NCBI RefSeq assembly: GCF_003020125.1
Contig: NZ_PYFW01000003.1
Coordinates: 186,001-250,000, forward strand
Direction of reading: 5' to 3'
Source of the DNA: Bradyrhizobium sp. MOS003
GTDB taxonomy: Bacteria > Pseudomonadota > Alphaproteobacteria > Rhizobiales > Xanthobacteraceae
DNA: 64,000 bases
A program made the position numbers and the translations under genes. This document shows, piece by piece, positions 16,858 through 25,800 of the stretch; position 1 is the stretch's first letter, and the number at the start of each line of letters is the position of its first letter. The notes beneath the pieces are model-generated. The model was not told where the DNA came from, did no database searches, and saw only the letters and a list, made by a program, of their open reading frames with translations.

Positions 16858-16869
16858 CGCATGCATGCG
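16858..16869. promoter_or_regulatory. 12-base perfect palindrome between divergent genes
   Basis: CGCATGCATGCG is self-complementary over all 12 bases and lies in the 105-base gap between the P450 gene (minus) and the TPP-enzyme alpha gene (plus). A symmetric site in a divergent promoter region is a natural place for a regulator that controls both sides. No regulator gene is adjacent. The palindrome is seen directly; the function is a guess. Confidence 0.4.
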
Positions 16870-16909
16870 TCTACAGTCTCTGCACCTTGCTAGCCGACCG
16901 GACAGGAAA

Positions 16910-17452
16910 ATGCACGCCCACGCTGATGCCGCCGACACGGCCCCGAACTGGCCGGATGATATTTTCGCGACCCTGCAACGCTTCGATGTCAGGCAGGTGC
17001 CTTACGTGCCGGACGCCGGCCATTCGAAGCTGATCCAGCGCGTGCTGAGCTCCTCGACCATGCGCGGCATTCCGCTCACCACGGAGGAGGAGGGCGTGGC
17101 GCTGCTTGCCGGCGCCTGGGCCGGCGGCCAGCGTGGCGTCCTGCTGATGCAATCGAGTGGCGTCGGCAATTGCATCAATATGCTGTCGCTGATTCCGATC
17201 CTGCGTTTCCCCTTCCTCACGCTGGTGACCATGCGCGGCGAGTGGGGAGAGTTCAATCCGTGGCAGGTGCCGATGGGCTCGACCACGCAGGGCGTGTTCG
17301 AACTGTCGGGTGTCCAGGTGTTGCGTGCCTCAAACGCGGCCGAGGTGCCGGCCGTTCTGGAAGCCGCTGCGTCACAAGCCTACAACGCGCTCACGCCCAC
17401 CGCCGTCCTGCTGTCGCAGCGCCTGATCGGCGCCAAGGTTTTCACCAAATGA
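16910..17452 (+). CDS. Thiamine-diphosphate enzyme, alpha (PYR-domain) subunit; sulfopyruvate/phosphonopyruvate decarboxylase-like
   Basis: 180 residues from the ATG at 16910. It corresponds to the N-terminal half of a thiamine-diphosphate decarboxylase: IPLTTEEEGVALLAGAWAGG carries the glutamates (59-61) one of which would activate the cofactor, and LMQSSGVGNCINML is the conserved cofactor-pocket segment. Its length matches the split sulfopyruvate decarboxylase ComD. It overlaps the beta subunit gene by 4 bases (ATGA), so an alpha/beta complex is expected. Substrate uncertain: sulfopyruvate, phosphonopyruvate or another 2-oxo acid. Confidence 0.82.
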   Translation: MHAHADAADTAPNWPDDIFATLQRFDVRQVPYVPDAGHSKLIQRVLSSSTMRGIPLTTEEEGVALLAGAWAGGQRGVLLMQSSGVGNCINMLSLIPILRFPFLTLVTMRGEWGEFNPWQVPMGSTTQGVFELSGVQVLRASNAAEVPAVLEAAASQAYNALTPTAVLLSQRLIGAKVFTK

Positions 17453-18039
17453 GCAAGGCCAATCTCCTCGACCGCCGGCAGGTGGTGTCCACGCTGCTGG
17501 CGAACCGCAAGGACGTCGTCGCGATCGGCGGCCTCGGTGCCTCGACCAACGACATGTGCGCAGCCGGCGACCACGCCCGTAATTTCTATCTCTGGGGCGG
17601 CATGGGCGGCGCGGCGATGATTGGTCTGGGCCTCGCTCTGGCGCAGCCGAAGCTGCCGGTACTGGTCATTACCGGCGACGGCGAAATGCTGATGGGCCTG
17701 GGCAGCCTTGCCACCATCGGCCTGCAGAAGCCGGCGAACCTGTCGATCGCGGTGCTCGACAACGAGGCCTATGGCGAGACCGGCGGCCAGACCAGCCACA
17801 CCTCGGCCGCCGCCGATCTCGTCGGCGTCGCCAAGGCCTGCGGCATCAAGGACAGCCAGTCGATCACGACCATGGCTGAGGTCGAGGCATTCGCCAAAGC
17901 CGTCCACGACGTCTCGGCCGGGCCGCGCTTTGCCAATATGAAGATCGATAGCGCCAGTCTGGAGCGGATCCTGCCGACCCGGGACGGGACTTACATCGTG
18001 AACCGGATCCGCAGCGACCTCGGCTTCCAGCCGATCTAG
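17449..18039 (+). CDS. Thiamine-diphosphate enzyme, beta (PP-domain) subunit; sulfopyruvate/phosphonopyruvate decarboxylase-like
   Basis: 196 residues. The magnesium-diphosphate motif runs from GDG (76-78, TGDGEMLMG) to Asn105 in VLDNEAYGETGGQ, matching the GDG-X25..28-N signature of thiamine-diphosphate enzymes. It is the ComE-like half that completes the active site with the preceding alpha subunit. The family converts 2-oxo acids to aldehydes plus CO2. No sulfolactate or phosphonate genes lie alongside, so the physiological substrate remains open. The two genes form a complete short operon. Confidence 0.84.
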   Translation: MSKANLLDRRQVVSTLLANRKDVVAIGGLGASTNDMCAAGDHARNFYLWGGMGGAAMIGLGLALAQPKLPVLVITGDGEMLMGLGSLATIGLQKPANLSIAVLDNEAYGETGGQTSHTSAAADLVGVAKACGIKDSQSITTMAEVEAFAKAVHDVSAGPRFANMKIDSASLERILPTRDGTYIVNRIRSDLGFQPI

Positions 18040-18130
18040 GGCGGGCCTGTCCATTCCCGCCTGCACTGAGGTCCTGCACGGACACCGTGCAGGACGGGCC
18101 AATTTCCATTGAATTAACAACGCACTCAGG

Positions 18131-18141
18131 TTGCGATGCAA
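18131..18141. promoter_or_regulatory. TTGCGATGCAA motif upstream of the efflux regulator
   Basis: TTGC and GCAA arms surround GAT. Ten of its bases (TGCGATGCAA) recur exactly as the left arm of the inverted repeat in the phasin promoter at 53072-53081. It lies 9 bases before a -35-like TTGACT (18150-18155). A TTGC/GCAA dyad recalls the TGC-rich sites reported for PhaR-type regulators, but this assignment is only by resemblance. Confidence 0.35.
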
Positions 18142-18163
18142 CATAGTGCTTGACTTTGACGTG

Positions 18164-18181
18164 GGTGAGTGGTTACTCACC
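18164..18181. promoter_or_regulatory. Candidate TetR operator (7-base perfect inverted repeat)
   Basis: GGTGAGTGGTTACTCACC consists of 7-base exact arms with a 4-base centre (GGTT). It ends 5 bases before the preferred ATG of the TetR gene (18187) and follows a -35-like TTGACT at 18150-18155. This position fits autorepression of the TetR-MFP-RND operon by the first gene product. The repeat is seen directly; binding is inferred. Confidence 0.65.
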
Positions 18182-18186
18182 GGCCT

Positions 18187-18888
18187 ATGAGCTCATTGCG
18201 TATGACGAGCGACCTGAGGCGTCAATTGATCCTCGGTGCCGCGAAGCGCTGCTTTTCCCGACACGGCTATACCGGCACCACGACCAAGAGCGTGGCGGCC
18301 GCCGCTGCCATTTCCGAGGCGCTGCTGTTCAAGCATTTCCCGTCTAAGGCGGCGCTCTACGCCGAGATCCTGAGCGACGAATGCGAGGCGGACCCGGCCC
18401 TGATGGAGCTGCTGGAGCGGGAGCCCTCGACCGCCACCCTGGTTGAAGTCATCCGCGGCATGGTCGGGCATTTCCTCCACATCGCCGACGGTCCCGATCA
18501 GGAAGAGGCCCAGCGCCTGCGACTGATGACCACCAGCCATTTGGATGACGGCGAGTTCGCCCGTTTGCTTTATGCCAAGATCGAGAAACTGATCGGGGCG
18601 GTCTTCCTCGCCTCGCTGGAGCGAGCTGTTGCGGCGGGGGACGCGCGGCCGTTCAGCGGCGACCCGCTCAACCTGTTCTGGTTTGCGCATCACACGGTGA
18701 TGACTGCGGCGCTGACCAGGCTGCCGGCCGCGCCTTGCCTCGCTTACGGCAAGGCTGAAGACCTCGAGCGGCAGCTGTGTGAGTTTCTCCTGAGGGGTAT
18801 CGGACTTAACGACGCCGCAATTGCTTCGCATCTGGGCCACAATCAGGCCGCGGATGCCGGCAAGACGGCGATTGCAGAGAGCGCATGA
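18187..18888 (+). CDS. TetR/AcrR family regulator of the adjacent RND efflux operon
   Basis: 233 residues from the ATG at 18187; ATG 18202 is also possible, while GTG 18169 would lie inside the operator. The DNA-binding region reads ILGAAKRCFSRHGYTGTT then KSVAAAAAISEALLFKHFPSKAALYAEIL. The C-terminal domain is typical of AcrR-like drug-sensing repressors. It precedes the membrane fusion protein by one base and belongs to the efflux operon ending at the terminator 23273-23310. Inferred role: repressor of that operon, released by an effluxed compound. Confidence 0.9.
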   Translation: MSSLRMTSDLRRQLILGAAKRCFSRHGYTGTTTKSVAAAAAISEALLFKHFPSKAALYAEILSDECEADPALMELLEREPSTATLVEVIRGMVGHFLHIADGPDQEEAQRLRLMTTSHLDDGEFARLLYAKIEKLIGAVFLASLERAVAAGDARPFSGDPLNLFWFAHHTVMTAALTRLPAAPCLAYGKAEDLERQLCEFLLRGIGLNDAAIASHLGHNQAADAGKTAIAESA

Positions 18889-18889
18889 C

Positions 18890-20083
18890 ATGAACATCGT
18901 AACCGAACACAAGATTTCGGGCGAACCGATCGACACCAAGGCTCCCAAGCGTCCGGTCCGGCCGGTGCTGTGGTTCATTATCGTCGGCACGCTCCTGGCC
19001 GTACTGGTGGGCGGCCTCGTCTGGTTCAATTTCTTCCGCGGCCAGATGATCAAGCAGTTCTTTGCCAACAACAAGCCGCCGCCGACTTTGGTGAGTGCGG
19101 CCGAGGCGAAGTCCGAGGTGGTGCCGAACCTGCTGACCGCGGTCGGCGGGCTGTTCGCCGTGCACCAGGTCGACGTCAGTGCCGACGTCAACGGCCGCGT
19201 CACCGAGATCAAGTTCGCGCCGGGCACGCGTGTCGAGGCCGGCACGCCGCTGGTGCAGCTGTTCGACGCACCGGAGCAGGGCGACCTTGCCAATTATAAG
19301 GCTCAGGCGACCGTCGCGCAGCTGTCGCTCGATCGCGCCAAGCAGCTGGCCTCGCGCCAGTTCGGTCCGCAGGCGACCGTCGATACCGCGCAGGCCGCCT
19401 ACGACCAGGCGCAGGCCGGCATCGCCAAGACCGAGGCGCTGATCTCGCAGAAGCTGGTGCGCGCACCGTTCTCCGGCGATCTCGGCGTCCGCAAGGTCGA
19501 GGTCGGCCAATATCTGACCGCCGGCACGGCGATCGTGTCGCTGACCGATCTGTCGGAGCTGTGGGCCAACTTCACCGTGACGGAAAAGGACTCGGGCAAC
19601 CTCAAGGTCGGCCAGACGGTCCGGCTCAAGGTCGACGCCTATCCGGGCCGCATCTTCGAAGGCAAAATCACCACGATCGAACCCCAAATCTCGACCGACA
19701 CCCGCAACATCCGCGTGCAGGCGACGATCGCCAATCCGGAGAAGATCCTGAAGCCGGGCATGTTCGTGACCACCACGGTGGTGCTGCCGGACAAGCCGGC
19801 CGTGATCACCGTTCCGGAGACCGCGGTCGACTACACGCTGTACGGCGACTCCGTGTTCGTGATCACCGAGAAGAAGGAAGAGGACGGCAAGACCAGCCTC
19901 TCCGCGGTGCGCACCTTCGTGCAGACTGGCAGCCGTGTCGACGGTCGCGTCGAAATCGTCAAGGGCATCAAGCCGGGTGACAAGGTCGTCGCCGTCGGTC
20001 AGCTCAAGCTGCAATCGGGCGCCGCAGTTGCGATTTCGACCGACCCGGGCCCGCAGATCCCGGCGCAGCCGCCGCGTTACTGA
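18890..20083 (+). CDS. RND efflux periplasmic adaptor (membrane fusion protein)
   Basis: 397 residues from the ATG at 18890. One N-terminal membrane anchor (residues about 25-45, VLWFIIVGTLLAVLVGG) is followed by the first half of the barrel-sandwich (TAVGGLFAVHQVDVSADVNGRV), a short alpha-helical hairpin (about 130-185), the second lipoyl half (KLVRAPFSGDLGVRKVEVGQ) and beta-barrel and membrane-proximal domains. It links the inner-membrane RND pump to an outer-membrane channel, whose gene is not here. It follows the TetR gene directly and is separated from the pump gene by an 11-base-arm hairpin. Confidence 0.93.
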   Translation: MNIVTEHKISGEPIDTKAPKRPVRPVLWFIIVGTLLAVLVGGLVWFNFFRGQMIKQFFANNKPPPTLVSAAEAKSEVVPNLLTAVGGLFAVHQVDVSADVNGRVTEIKFAPGTRVEAGTPLVQLFDAPEQGDLANYKAQATVAQLSLDRAKQLASRQFGPQATVDTAQAAYDQAQAGIAKTEALISQKLVRAPFSGDLGVRKVEVGQYLTAGTAIVSLTDLSELWANFTVTEKDSGNLKVGQTVRLKVDAYPGRIFEGKITTIEPQISTDTRNIRVQATIANPEKILKPGMFVTTTVVLPDKPAVITVPETAVDYTLYGDSVFVITEKKEEDGKTSLSAVRTFVQTGSRVDGRVEIVKGIKPGDKVVAVGQLKLQSGAAVAISTDPGPQIPAQPPRY

Positions 20084-20094
20084 CAAAACACGCG

Positions 20095-20119
20095 CGTGAT
20101 CCGGCTCGGCCGGATCACG
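20095..20119 (+). repeat. Intercistronic hairpin between adaptor and RND pump genes
   Basis: CGTGATCCGGC (20095-20105) pairs exactly with GCCGGATCACG (20109-20119) across a TCG loop. No U-run follows, so transcription should continue into the pump gene at 20151. The hairpin could act as an mRNA stabiliser, processing site or weak attenuator that sets the adaptor-to-pump ratio. Confidence 0.7.
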
Positions 20120-20150
20120 TCTGTCGAGACATAGAATCGAGATCGCCGCG

Positions 20151-23100
20151 ATGCGCTTTACCGACATTTTCATCAAACGACCGGTCCTGTCGGTCGTTGT
20201 CAGCCTGCTGATCCTGCTGATCGGCCTCCGCGCGGCGATGGTGCTGCCGATCCGGCAATATCCGAAGCTTTCGAACACGGTCATCAACATCACGACCGTC
20301 TATCCCGGCGCGTCCGCGGACCTGATCCAGGGCTTCATCACGACGCCGATCGAGCAGGCGGTCGCCTCCGCCGAGGGCGTCGACTACATGACCTCGTCCT
20401 CGGTGCTCGGCACCTCGACGATCCAGGTCTACATCAAGCTGAACTTCGATCCGAACCAGGCGCTCACCGAGGTGCTCGCCAAGACGAACTCGGTCAAATA
20501 TTTGATCCCGAAGGAATCCAACGACCCGATCGTCACGAAGACCACGGGCCAGACCACGGCCGTGATGTATCTCGGCTTCTCCTCGGAGGAGCTGTCGGGC
20601 TCGGCGATCTCCGATTATCTGACCCGCGTGGTGCAGCCGGTGCTGTCGACCGTCGACGGCGTCGCGTCGGCCGACATTCTGGGCGGCCAGACCTTTGCGA
20701 TGCGGCTGTGGCTCGATCCCATGAAGATGGCCGGCCGCAACGTCTCATCGGCGGACGTGGCCGCGGCGATCCAAGCCAACAACTTCCAGTCGGCGGCGGG
20801 CCAGACCAAGGGCTATCTGATCGTTTCCAACATTTCGACGAACACCAGCCTGACAGACGTCAATCAGTTCAGGAAGATGATCGTCAAGGCCAAGGACGGC
20901 GGCTTCGTACGGATGGAGGATATCGCCACCGTCGAGCTTGCCGCGCAGAGCACGGATGCGAGCGTCGCCTTCAATGGCGAGCATGCGATCTTCATCGGCG
21001 TGAACGCGACGCCGCAAGGCAACCCGCTGACGCTGGTCAAGGGCGTGCGTGCGCTGTTCCCGGAACTCGAGCGCAATCTGCCGCCGTCGATGAAGATGAA
21101 GGTCGCCTACGACTCGACCAAGTTCATTCAATCCTCGATCGACGAGGTGGAGAAGACGCTGGGCGAAGCCGTGATCATCGTGATCGTGGTCATCTTCCTG
21201 TTCCTGGCCTCGCTCCGCTCCGTCATCATTCCGGTCGTCACGATTCCGCTGTCGATGATCGGCGTCTGTACGTTGATGCTGGCGCTGGGCTTCAGCTTCA
21301 ACTTGCTGACGCTGCTGGCGATGGTGCTCGCGATCGGCCTCGTGGTCGACGACGCCATCGTCGTCGTGGAGAACATCCATCGACATCTGGAGGAGGGGAA
21401 AACGCCCGTCCAGGCGGCGGTGGAGGGCGCGCGCGAAATCGTCGGTCCCGTCATCTCCATGACCATCACGCTCGCCGCGGTGTATGCGCCGATCGGCTTC
21501 CTTGGCGGTCTCACCGGCTCGCTGTTCCGCGAATTCGCCTTTACGCTTGCGGGCTCGGTGATCGTGTCAGGCGTGATCGCGCTGACGCTGTCACCGATGA
21601 TGTGCTCGGTGCTGCTCAAGAACACCGAGGAGGGCCGCTTCGCCAAGCTCGTGAACCGCGTGTTCGGCGCGCTGACGCGGTGGTATGGCCGCAGGCTCGA
21701 CCGTTCGCTGGATTACAAGGCGATTACCGGCCTGTTCGCGATCACGATCCTCGGGCTCGTGGGCTTCCTCTATATGCACACCTCGAAAGAGCTGGCGCCT
21801 GAAGAAGACCAGGGCATCGTGTTCGCGGTGACCAAGGCGCCGAAATACGCCAACATCGACTATGTCGATTTTTACGGCGAGAAGCTCGACAAGGAATTCC
21901 AGAAATTCCCCGAGACCGATCTGCGCTTCGTGCTGAACGGCATCAACGGTCCACAAGGCGGCATCGCCGGCATGTTGCTCAAGCCCTGGGATGAACGCAA
22001 ACGTTCGGCAATCCAGTTGAAGCCGCTGGTCCAGGCCGAGCTCTCGAAGATCGAAGGCGTGCAGGCCTTCGCTTTCAACCTGCCGCCGCTGCCCGGCGGG
22101 CCGGGCGGGCTGCCGGTGCAGATGGTGATCAATTCCACCGCCGGCTTCCAGGCGGTGTTCGAGCAGATGGAGAAGCTGAAGGACGCTGCGCGCAAGAGCG
22201 GCATGTTCATCGTCTCCGACAGCGACCTCGCCTATAACCAGCCCAACGTGGAGGTCACGATCGACCGCACCAAGGCGCAGGATCTGGGTGTCAACATGCA
22301 GAACCTCGGCAGCACGCTCGCGGTTCTGCTTGGTGGCAACTACATCAACCGCTTCAATCTCGAAGGCCGTTCCTATCAGGTGATCCCGCAGGTGCCGCGC
22401 AGCAGCCGGCTCTCGCCGGAATCGCTCGGTGGCTATTACGTTACGACCAACACGGGCCAGCAGCTTCCGCTGTCGACCGTGGTTTCGGTCAGGACCAAGA
22501 CCGCCCCGAATTCGCTGACCCACTACAACCAGCTCAATTCGGCGACGTTCTCGGCCGTGCCGATGCCCGGCGTGACCGTCGGTGCGGCTGTGGACTTCCT
22601 CGAGGGCGAGGCCAAGAAGCTGCCGGCCGGCTTCAGCCACGACTATCTCGCGGATAGCAGGCAGTACGTGCAGGAAGGCAACCAGCTCGCGATCACCTTC
22701 GGTTTCGCGCTGATCATCATCTTCCTGGTGCTGGCGGCGCAGTTCGAGAGCTTGCGTGACCCGTTCGTGATCATGATCTCGGTTCCGATGGCGATCGTGG
22801 GTGCGCTGATCCCGCTGTTCTTCGGCATGGCGACGATGAACATCTACACCCAGGTCGGTCTGCTCACCCTGGTCGGCCTGATCACCAAGCACGGCATCCT
22901 GATGGTGGAGTTCGCCAACGAGCTCCAGGTCAACGAGCGGCTCGATCGCCGCTCGGCCATCGAGATGTCAGCCCGCATTCGTCTCCGTCCGATCCTGATG
23001 ACCACGGCTGCGATGGTGACCGGCCTCATTCCGCTGCTGACCGCAACCGGCGCGGGCGCGGCCAGCCGCTTCTCGATCGGCCTGGTCGTCGTGGCCGGCA

Positions 23101-23246
23101 TGTCGATCGGCACGCTGTTCACGTTGTTCGTACTGCCTGCCGTTTACGTGGTTCTTGCCACTGACCATCGCGCGGCGGCAGATTCCGAACGGAACAAGCA
23201 GGTCAGCGAGTTCGACCTCGACTCCAAGGCCCTGCGGCCGACCTGA
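20151..23246 (+). CDS. RND multidrug efflux permease (AcrB/MexB-like, HAE1 family)
   Basis: 1031 residues, full length. The first membrane helix follows MRFTDIFIKRPVLSVVVSLL, and TM4 carries AIGLVVDDAIVVVENI with the paired aspartates of the proton relay. Porter-domain duplications and the second-half motif LVGLITKHGILMVEFAN are intact. It is an inner-membrane proton/drug antiporter that expels hydrophobic compounds with its adaptor. The last gene of the TetR-MFP-RND operon, it ends 26 bases before a strong intrinsic terminator. Several features resemble the MexF/AcrD-like HAE1 group; the substrate is unknown. Confidence 0.95.
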   Translation: MRFTDIFIKRPVLSVVVSLLILLIGLRAAMVLPIRQYPKLSNTVINITTVYPGASADLIQGFITTPIEQAVASAEGVDYMTSSSVLGTSTIQVYIKLNFDPNQALTEVLAKTNSVKYLIPKESNDPIVTKTTGQTTAVMYLGFSSEELSGSAISDYLTRVVQPVLSTVDGVASADILGGQTFAMRLWLDPMKMAGRNVSSADVAAAIQANNFQSAAGQTKGYLIVSNISTNTSLTDVNQFRKMIVKAKDGGFVRMEDIATVELAAQSTDASVAFNGEHAIFIGVNATPQGNPLTLVKGVRALFPELERNLPPSMKMKVAYDSTKFIQSSIDEVEKTLGEAVIIVIVVIFLFLASLRSVIIPVVTIPLSMIGVCTLMLALGFSFNLLTLLAMVLAIGLVVDDAIVVVENIHRHLEEGKTPVQAAVEGAREIVGPVISMTITLAAVYAPIGFLGGLTGSLFREFAFTLAGSVIVSGVIALTLSPMMCSVLLKNTEEGRFAKLVNRVFGALTRWYGRRLDRSLDYKAITGLFAITILGLVGFLYMHTSKELAPEEDQGIVFAVTKAPKYANIDYVDFYGEKLDKEFQKFPETDLRFVLNGINGPQGGIAGMLLKPWDERKRSAIQLKPLVQAELSKIEGVQAFAFNLPPLPGGPGGLPVQMVINSTAGFQAVFEQMEKLKDAARKSGMFIVSDSDLAYNQPNVEVTIDRTKAQDLGVNMQNLGSTLAVLLGGNYINRFNLEGRSYQVIPQVPRSSRLSPESLGGYYVTTNTGQQLPLSTVVSVRTKTAPNSLTHYNQLNSATFSAVPMPGVTVGAAVDFLEGEAKKLPAGFSHDYLADSRQYVQEGNQLAITFGFALIIIFLVLAAQFESLRDPFVIMISVPMAIVGALIPLFFGMATMNIYTQVGLLTLVGLITKHGILMVEFANELQVNERLDRRSAIEMSARIRLRPILMTTAAMVTGLIPLLTATGAGAASRFSIGLVVVAGMSIGTLFTLFVLPAVYVVLATDHRAAADSERNKQVSEFDLDSKALRPT

Positions 23247-23272
23247 AGCCGCTAGCTAGCAAGCGAACCAGA

Positions 23273-23310
23273 GGGCGGCAGCGGCGAGGTTCGCTGCCGC
23301 CCTTTTCTTT
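23273..23310 (+). terminator. Intrinsic terminator of the RND efflux operon
   Basis: GGGCGGCAGCG (23273-23283) pairs perfectly with CGCTGCCGCCC (23292-23302) across an 8-base loop, followed by TTTTCTTT. It closes the operon and lies 68 bases upstream of the next start codon. Confidence 0.92.
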
Positions 23311-23377
23311 GTGGGCCCGTTCGAGCTTGTTGCCGCCCAAGAGACAAGAGCCGGTCTTCTTGCTAGGTTCCCGCTCC

Positions 23378-25414
23378 ATGAGCCTCTCCCTCCATCCGGA
23401 CACGCCGCAAGCCAGCATGCTGCCAAGCCAAGCTCCGGCTGACGCGGCGGCGAGACGGGGGATCACGACCCGGCTCTTCACCAAATACGTCGCGCTGTTC
23501 GTCGCGGTCGTCGCGATTGCGCTGCTGGCCAATGGCCTGTTCGAGGTCTTTTTCTACTATCGCGAGCACAAGGCCTCGCTGATCCGGGTCCAGCATGAGC
23601 AGGCCGAGGCGGCCGCGGCCAAGATCGGCCAGTTCGTCAAGGAGATCGAGAGCCAGCTCGGATGGACCACACAACTGCCGTGGTCAGCGGGCTCGATCGA
23701 GCAGCGCCGCTTCGATGCACTGCGGCTGCTGCGTCAGGTGCCTGCCATCACCGAGCTCGCCCAGGTCGATTCATCCGGGAAGGAGCGGCTGCGGGTCTCG
23801 CGGCTGGCGATGGACTCGATCGAGAGCGGGATCGACCTGTCGGGCGATCCGAAGTTCACCGAAGCAGTCGCGCACAAGGTCTATTACGGCCCGGTTTATT
23901 TCCGCAGGGAGTCCGAACCCTATATGACGCTGGCCTTGGCCGGCGCGCGCAAGGATGCCGGCGTCAGCATCGCCGAAGTCAATCTCAAGCTGATCTGGGA
24001 CGTGGTTTCGCAGATCAAGGTCGGCGAGCACGGGCACGCTTATGTGGTCGGCCCGGAAGGGCGCCTGATCGCGCATCCCGACATCAGTCTCGTGCTGCGC
24101 AACACCGACATGTCCGGGCTCGCGCAGGTGCGCGCCGCGCAGGCTGCCGGCGGCGCCATGCCGGACGCGCTCGAGGAAGCGCGCAACATCCAGGGTCAGA
24201 AGGTCCTGACCGCCTCGGCACCGATCGCGCCGCTGCACTGGACCATGTTCGTTGAGCTCCCGGTCGAAGAGGCCTATGCATCGCTCTACGCCTCGCTGCA
24301 GCGGCTCGCGATCGTGCTGCTCGCAGCATCCATCTTCGCGGTGCTCGCCGGGATATTTCTGGCGCGCCGCATGGTCGGGCCGATCCAGGCGCTGCGCAGC
24401 GGCGCCGAACGGATCGGCGGTGGCGACTTCTCCCAGCGCATCTCGATCCGGACGGGCGACGAGCTCGAAGGGCTCGCCGACCAGTTCAACGACATGGGCG
24501 CGCGCTTGCAGGAATCCTATGCGGACCTGGAAAAGAAGGTCGAGCAACGGACGGCAGAACTCCGGCAATCGCTCAACGACCTGCGCACCGCTCAGCACCG
24601 CCTGGTCCAGACCGAGAAGCTCGCCTCGCTCGGCCAGCTCACCGCCGGCATCGCTCACGAGATCAAGAACCCGCTCAACTTCGTCAACAATTTCTCCGCA
24701 GTCTCGACCGAGCTGATCGACGAGCTCAAGGAGGCCCTGCAATCGGCCGCGCTTGACGGCAAGACCAGGGGTGAGGTCGACGAGCTGACCGGCATGCTCA
24801 GGAGCAATCTCGAGAAGGTGGTGCAGCACGGAAAGCGCGCCGATTCCATCGTCAGGAACATGCTATTGCATTCGCGCGAGGGTTCCGGCGAGCATCGGGC
24901 CGTCGACATCAATGTGATCGTGGAGGAGAGCCTCAATTTAGCCTATCACGGCGCACGCGCCGAACGTCCGTCCTTCAACGTCACGCTCCAGCGCACGTTC
25001 GATCCCGCCGCCGGCATGGTCGACATCCATCCGCAGGAGATGACGCGGGTGTTCCTCAACCTGATCTCGAATGGCTTCTATGCCACTGCCAAGCGCAAGG
25101 AGAGCGAGGGTGAGGCCTTCGAGCCGACCTTGAGCGCGGCAACCAAGGACTTGGGCGGCAGGGTCGAAATCCGGATCCGCGACAATGGCACGGGAATTCC
25201 CCCCGAGGTGAAGGAGAAGATGTTCAATCCCTTCTTCACCACCAAGCCGGCCGGCGAGGGCACCGGGCTCGGTCTGTCCATGAGCCACGATATCGTCGTG
25301 AAGCAGCACGGCGGCACCATCGACGTGAACACCGCACCAGGTGTATTCACCGAGTTCATCATCACCCTGCCGCGCACGATGGCGGCGGAGGGCATTTCCG
25401 GAGGCAAGTCGTGA
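23378..25414 (+). CDS. Membrane sensor histidine kinase (cache domain, HAMP, HisKA, HATPase)
   Basis: 678 residues from the ATG at 23378. TM1 (about 36-56) and TM2 (about 310-330) bracket a roughly 250-residue periplasmic domain of double-Cache type (FTEAVAHKVYYGPVYFRR, HAYVVGPEGRLIAHPD). HAMP follows (331-385), then a coiled coil, then the H-box LTAGIAHEIKNPLNF with phospho-acceptor His427. The N-box lies in FLNLISNGFYA, G1 is DNGTGIP and G2 is GEGTGLGLSMS. It senses a small extracellular ligand and phosphorylates response regulators; the two immediately downstream are the likely partners. GTGA overlap couples it to the first of them. Confidence 0.93.
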   Translation: MSLSLHPDTPQASMLPSQAPADAAARRGITTRLFTKYVALFVAVVAIALLANGLFEVFFYYREHKASLIRVQHEQAEAAAAKIGQFVKEIESQLGWTTQLPWSAGSIEQRRFDALRLLRQVPAITELAQVDSSGKERLRVSRLAMDSIESGIDLSGDPKFTEAVAHKVYYGPVYFRRESEPYMTLALAGARKDAGVSIAEVNLKLIWDVVSQIKVGEHGHAYVVGPEGRLIAHPDISLVLRNTDMSGLAQVRAAQAAGGAMPDALEEARNIQGQKVLTASAPIAPLHWTMFVELPVEEAYASLYASLQRLAIVLLAASIFAVLAGIFLARRMVGPIQALRSGAERIGGGDFSQRISIRTGDELEGLADQFNDMGARLQESYADLEKKVEQRTAELRQSLNDLRTAQHRLVQTEKLASLGQLTAGIAHEIKNPLNFVNNFSAVSTELIDELKEALQSAALDGKTRGEVDELTGMLRSNLEKVVQHGKRADSIVRNMLLHSREGSGEHRAVDINVIVEESLNLAYHGARAERPSFNVTLQRTFDPAAGMVDIHPQEMTRVFLNLISNGFYATAKRKESEGEAFEPTLSAATKDLGGRVEIRIRDNGTGIPPEVKEKMFNPFFTTKPAGEGTGLGLSMSHDIVVKQHGGTIDVNTAPGVFTEFIITLPRTMAAEGISGGKS

Positions 25415-25800
25415 ACGTTTACATCCTGGTCGTCGACGACGAGCCCGATGTCGAGGCGCTGTTCCGGCAGCAGTTCCGGCGCGAGCTGCGCGCCGGCCGC
25501 TTCCAGATGGAGTTCGCCTCCTCTGCAACCGATGCGCTCAAGCGGGCCGCCGAGGTTCGCGATCCCTCGTTGATCCTGATCCTGTCCGACATCAACATGC
25601 CCGGCATTAGTGGGCTCGACATGCTGCCGAAAGTACGTGCCGCACATCCGGACGTTCCCGTCATCATGATTACGGCCTATGGCGACGCCGAGACGCGACG
25701 CAAGGCGATCGAGCGCGGCGCCGTCGGACTCTTGACCAAGCCGATCGACTTCGCGCTCCTGCGACAGGAGATCGACACGAGGCTCGAGCAAGCCGCATGA
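25411..25800 (+). CDS. Single-domain response regulator
   Basis: 129 residues, a receiver domain only. Acidic VVDDEPDVE at the N-terminus, the phospho-acceptor Asp60 in [12 protein letters not shown], the Thr/Ala switch in VIMITAYGD and the conserved lysine in LLTKPIDF are all present. With no output domain it probably works as a phosphate shuttle or sink, or by protein contact. It overlaps the kinase gene (GTGA) and the next regulator gene (ATGA), so the three are co-translated. Confidence 0.92.
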   Translation: MNVYILVVDDEPDVEALFRQQFRRELRAGRFQMEFASSATDALKRAAEVRDPSLILILSDINMPGISGLDMLPKVRAAHPDVPVIMITAYGDAETRRKAIERGAVGLLTKPIDFALLRQEIDTRLEQAA

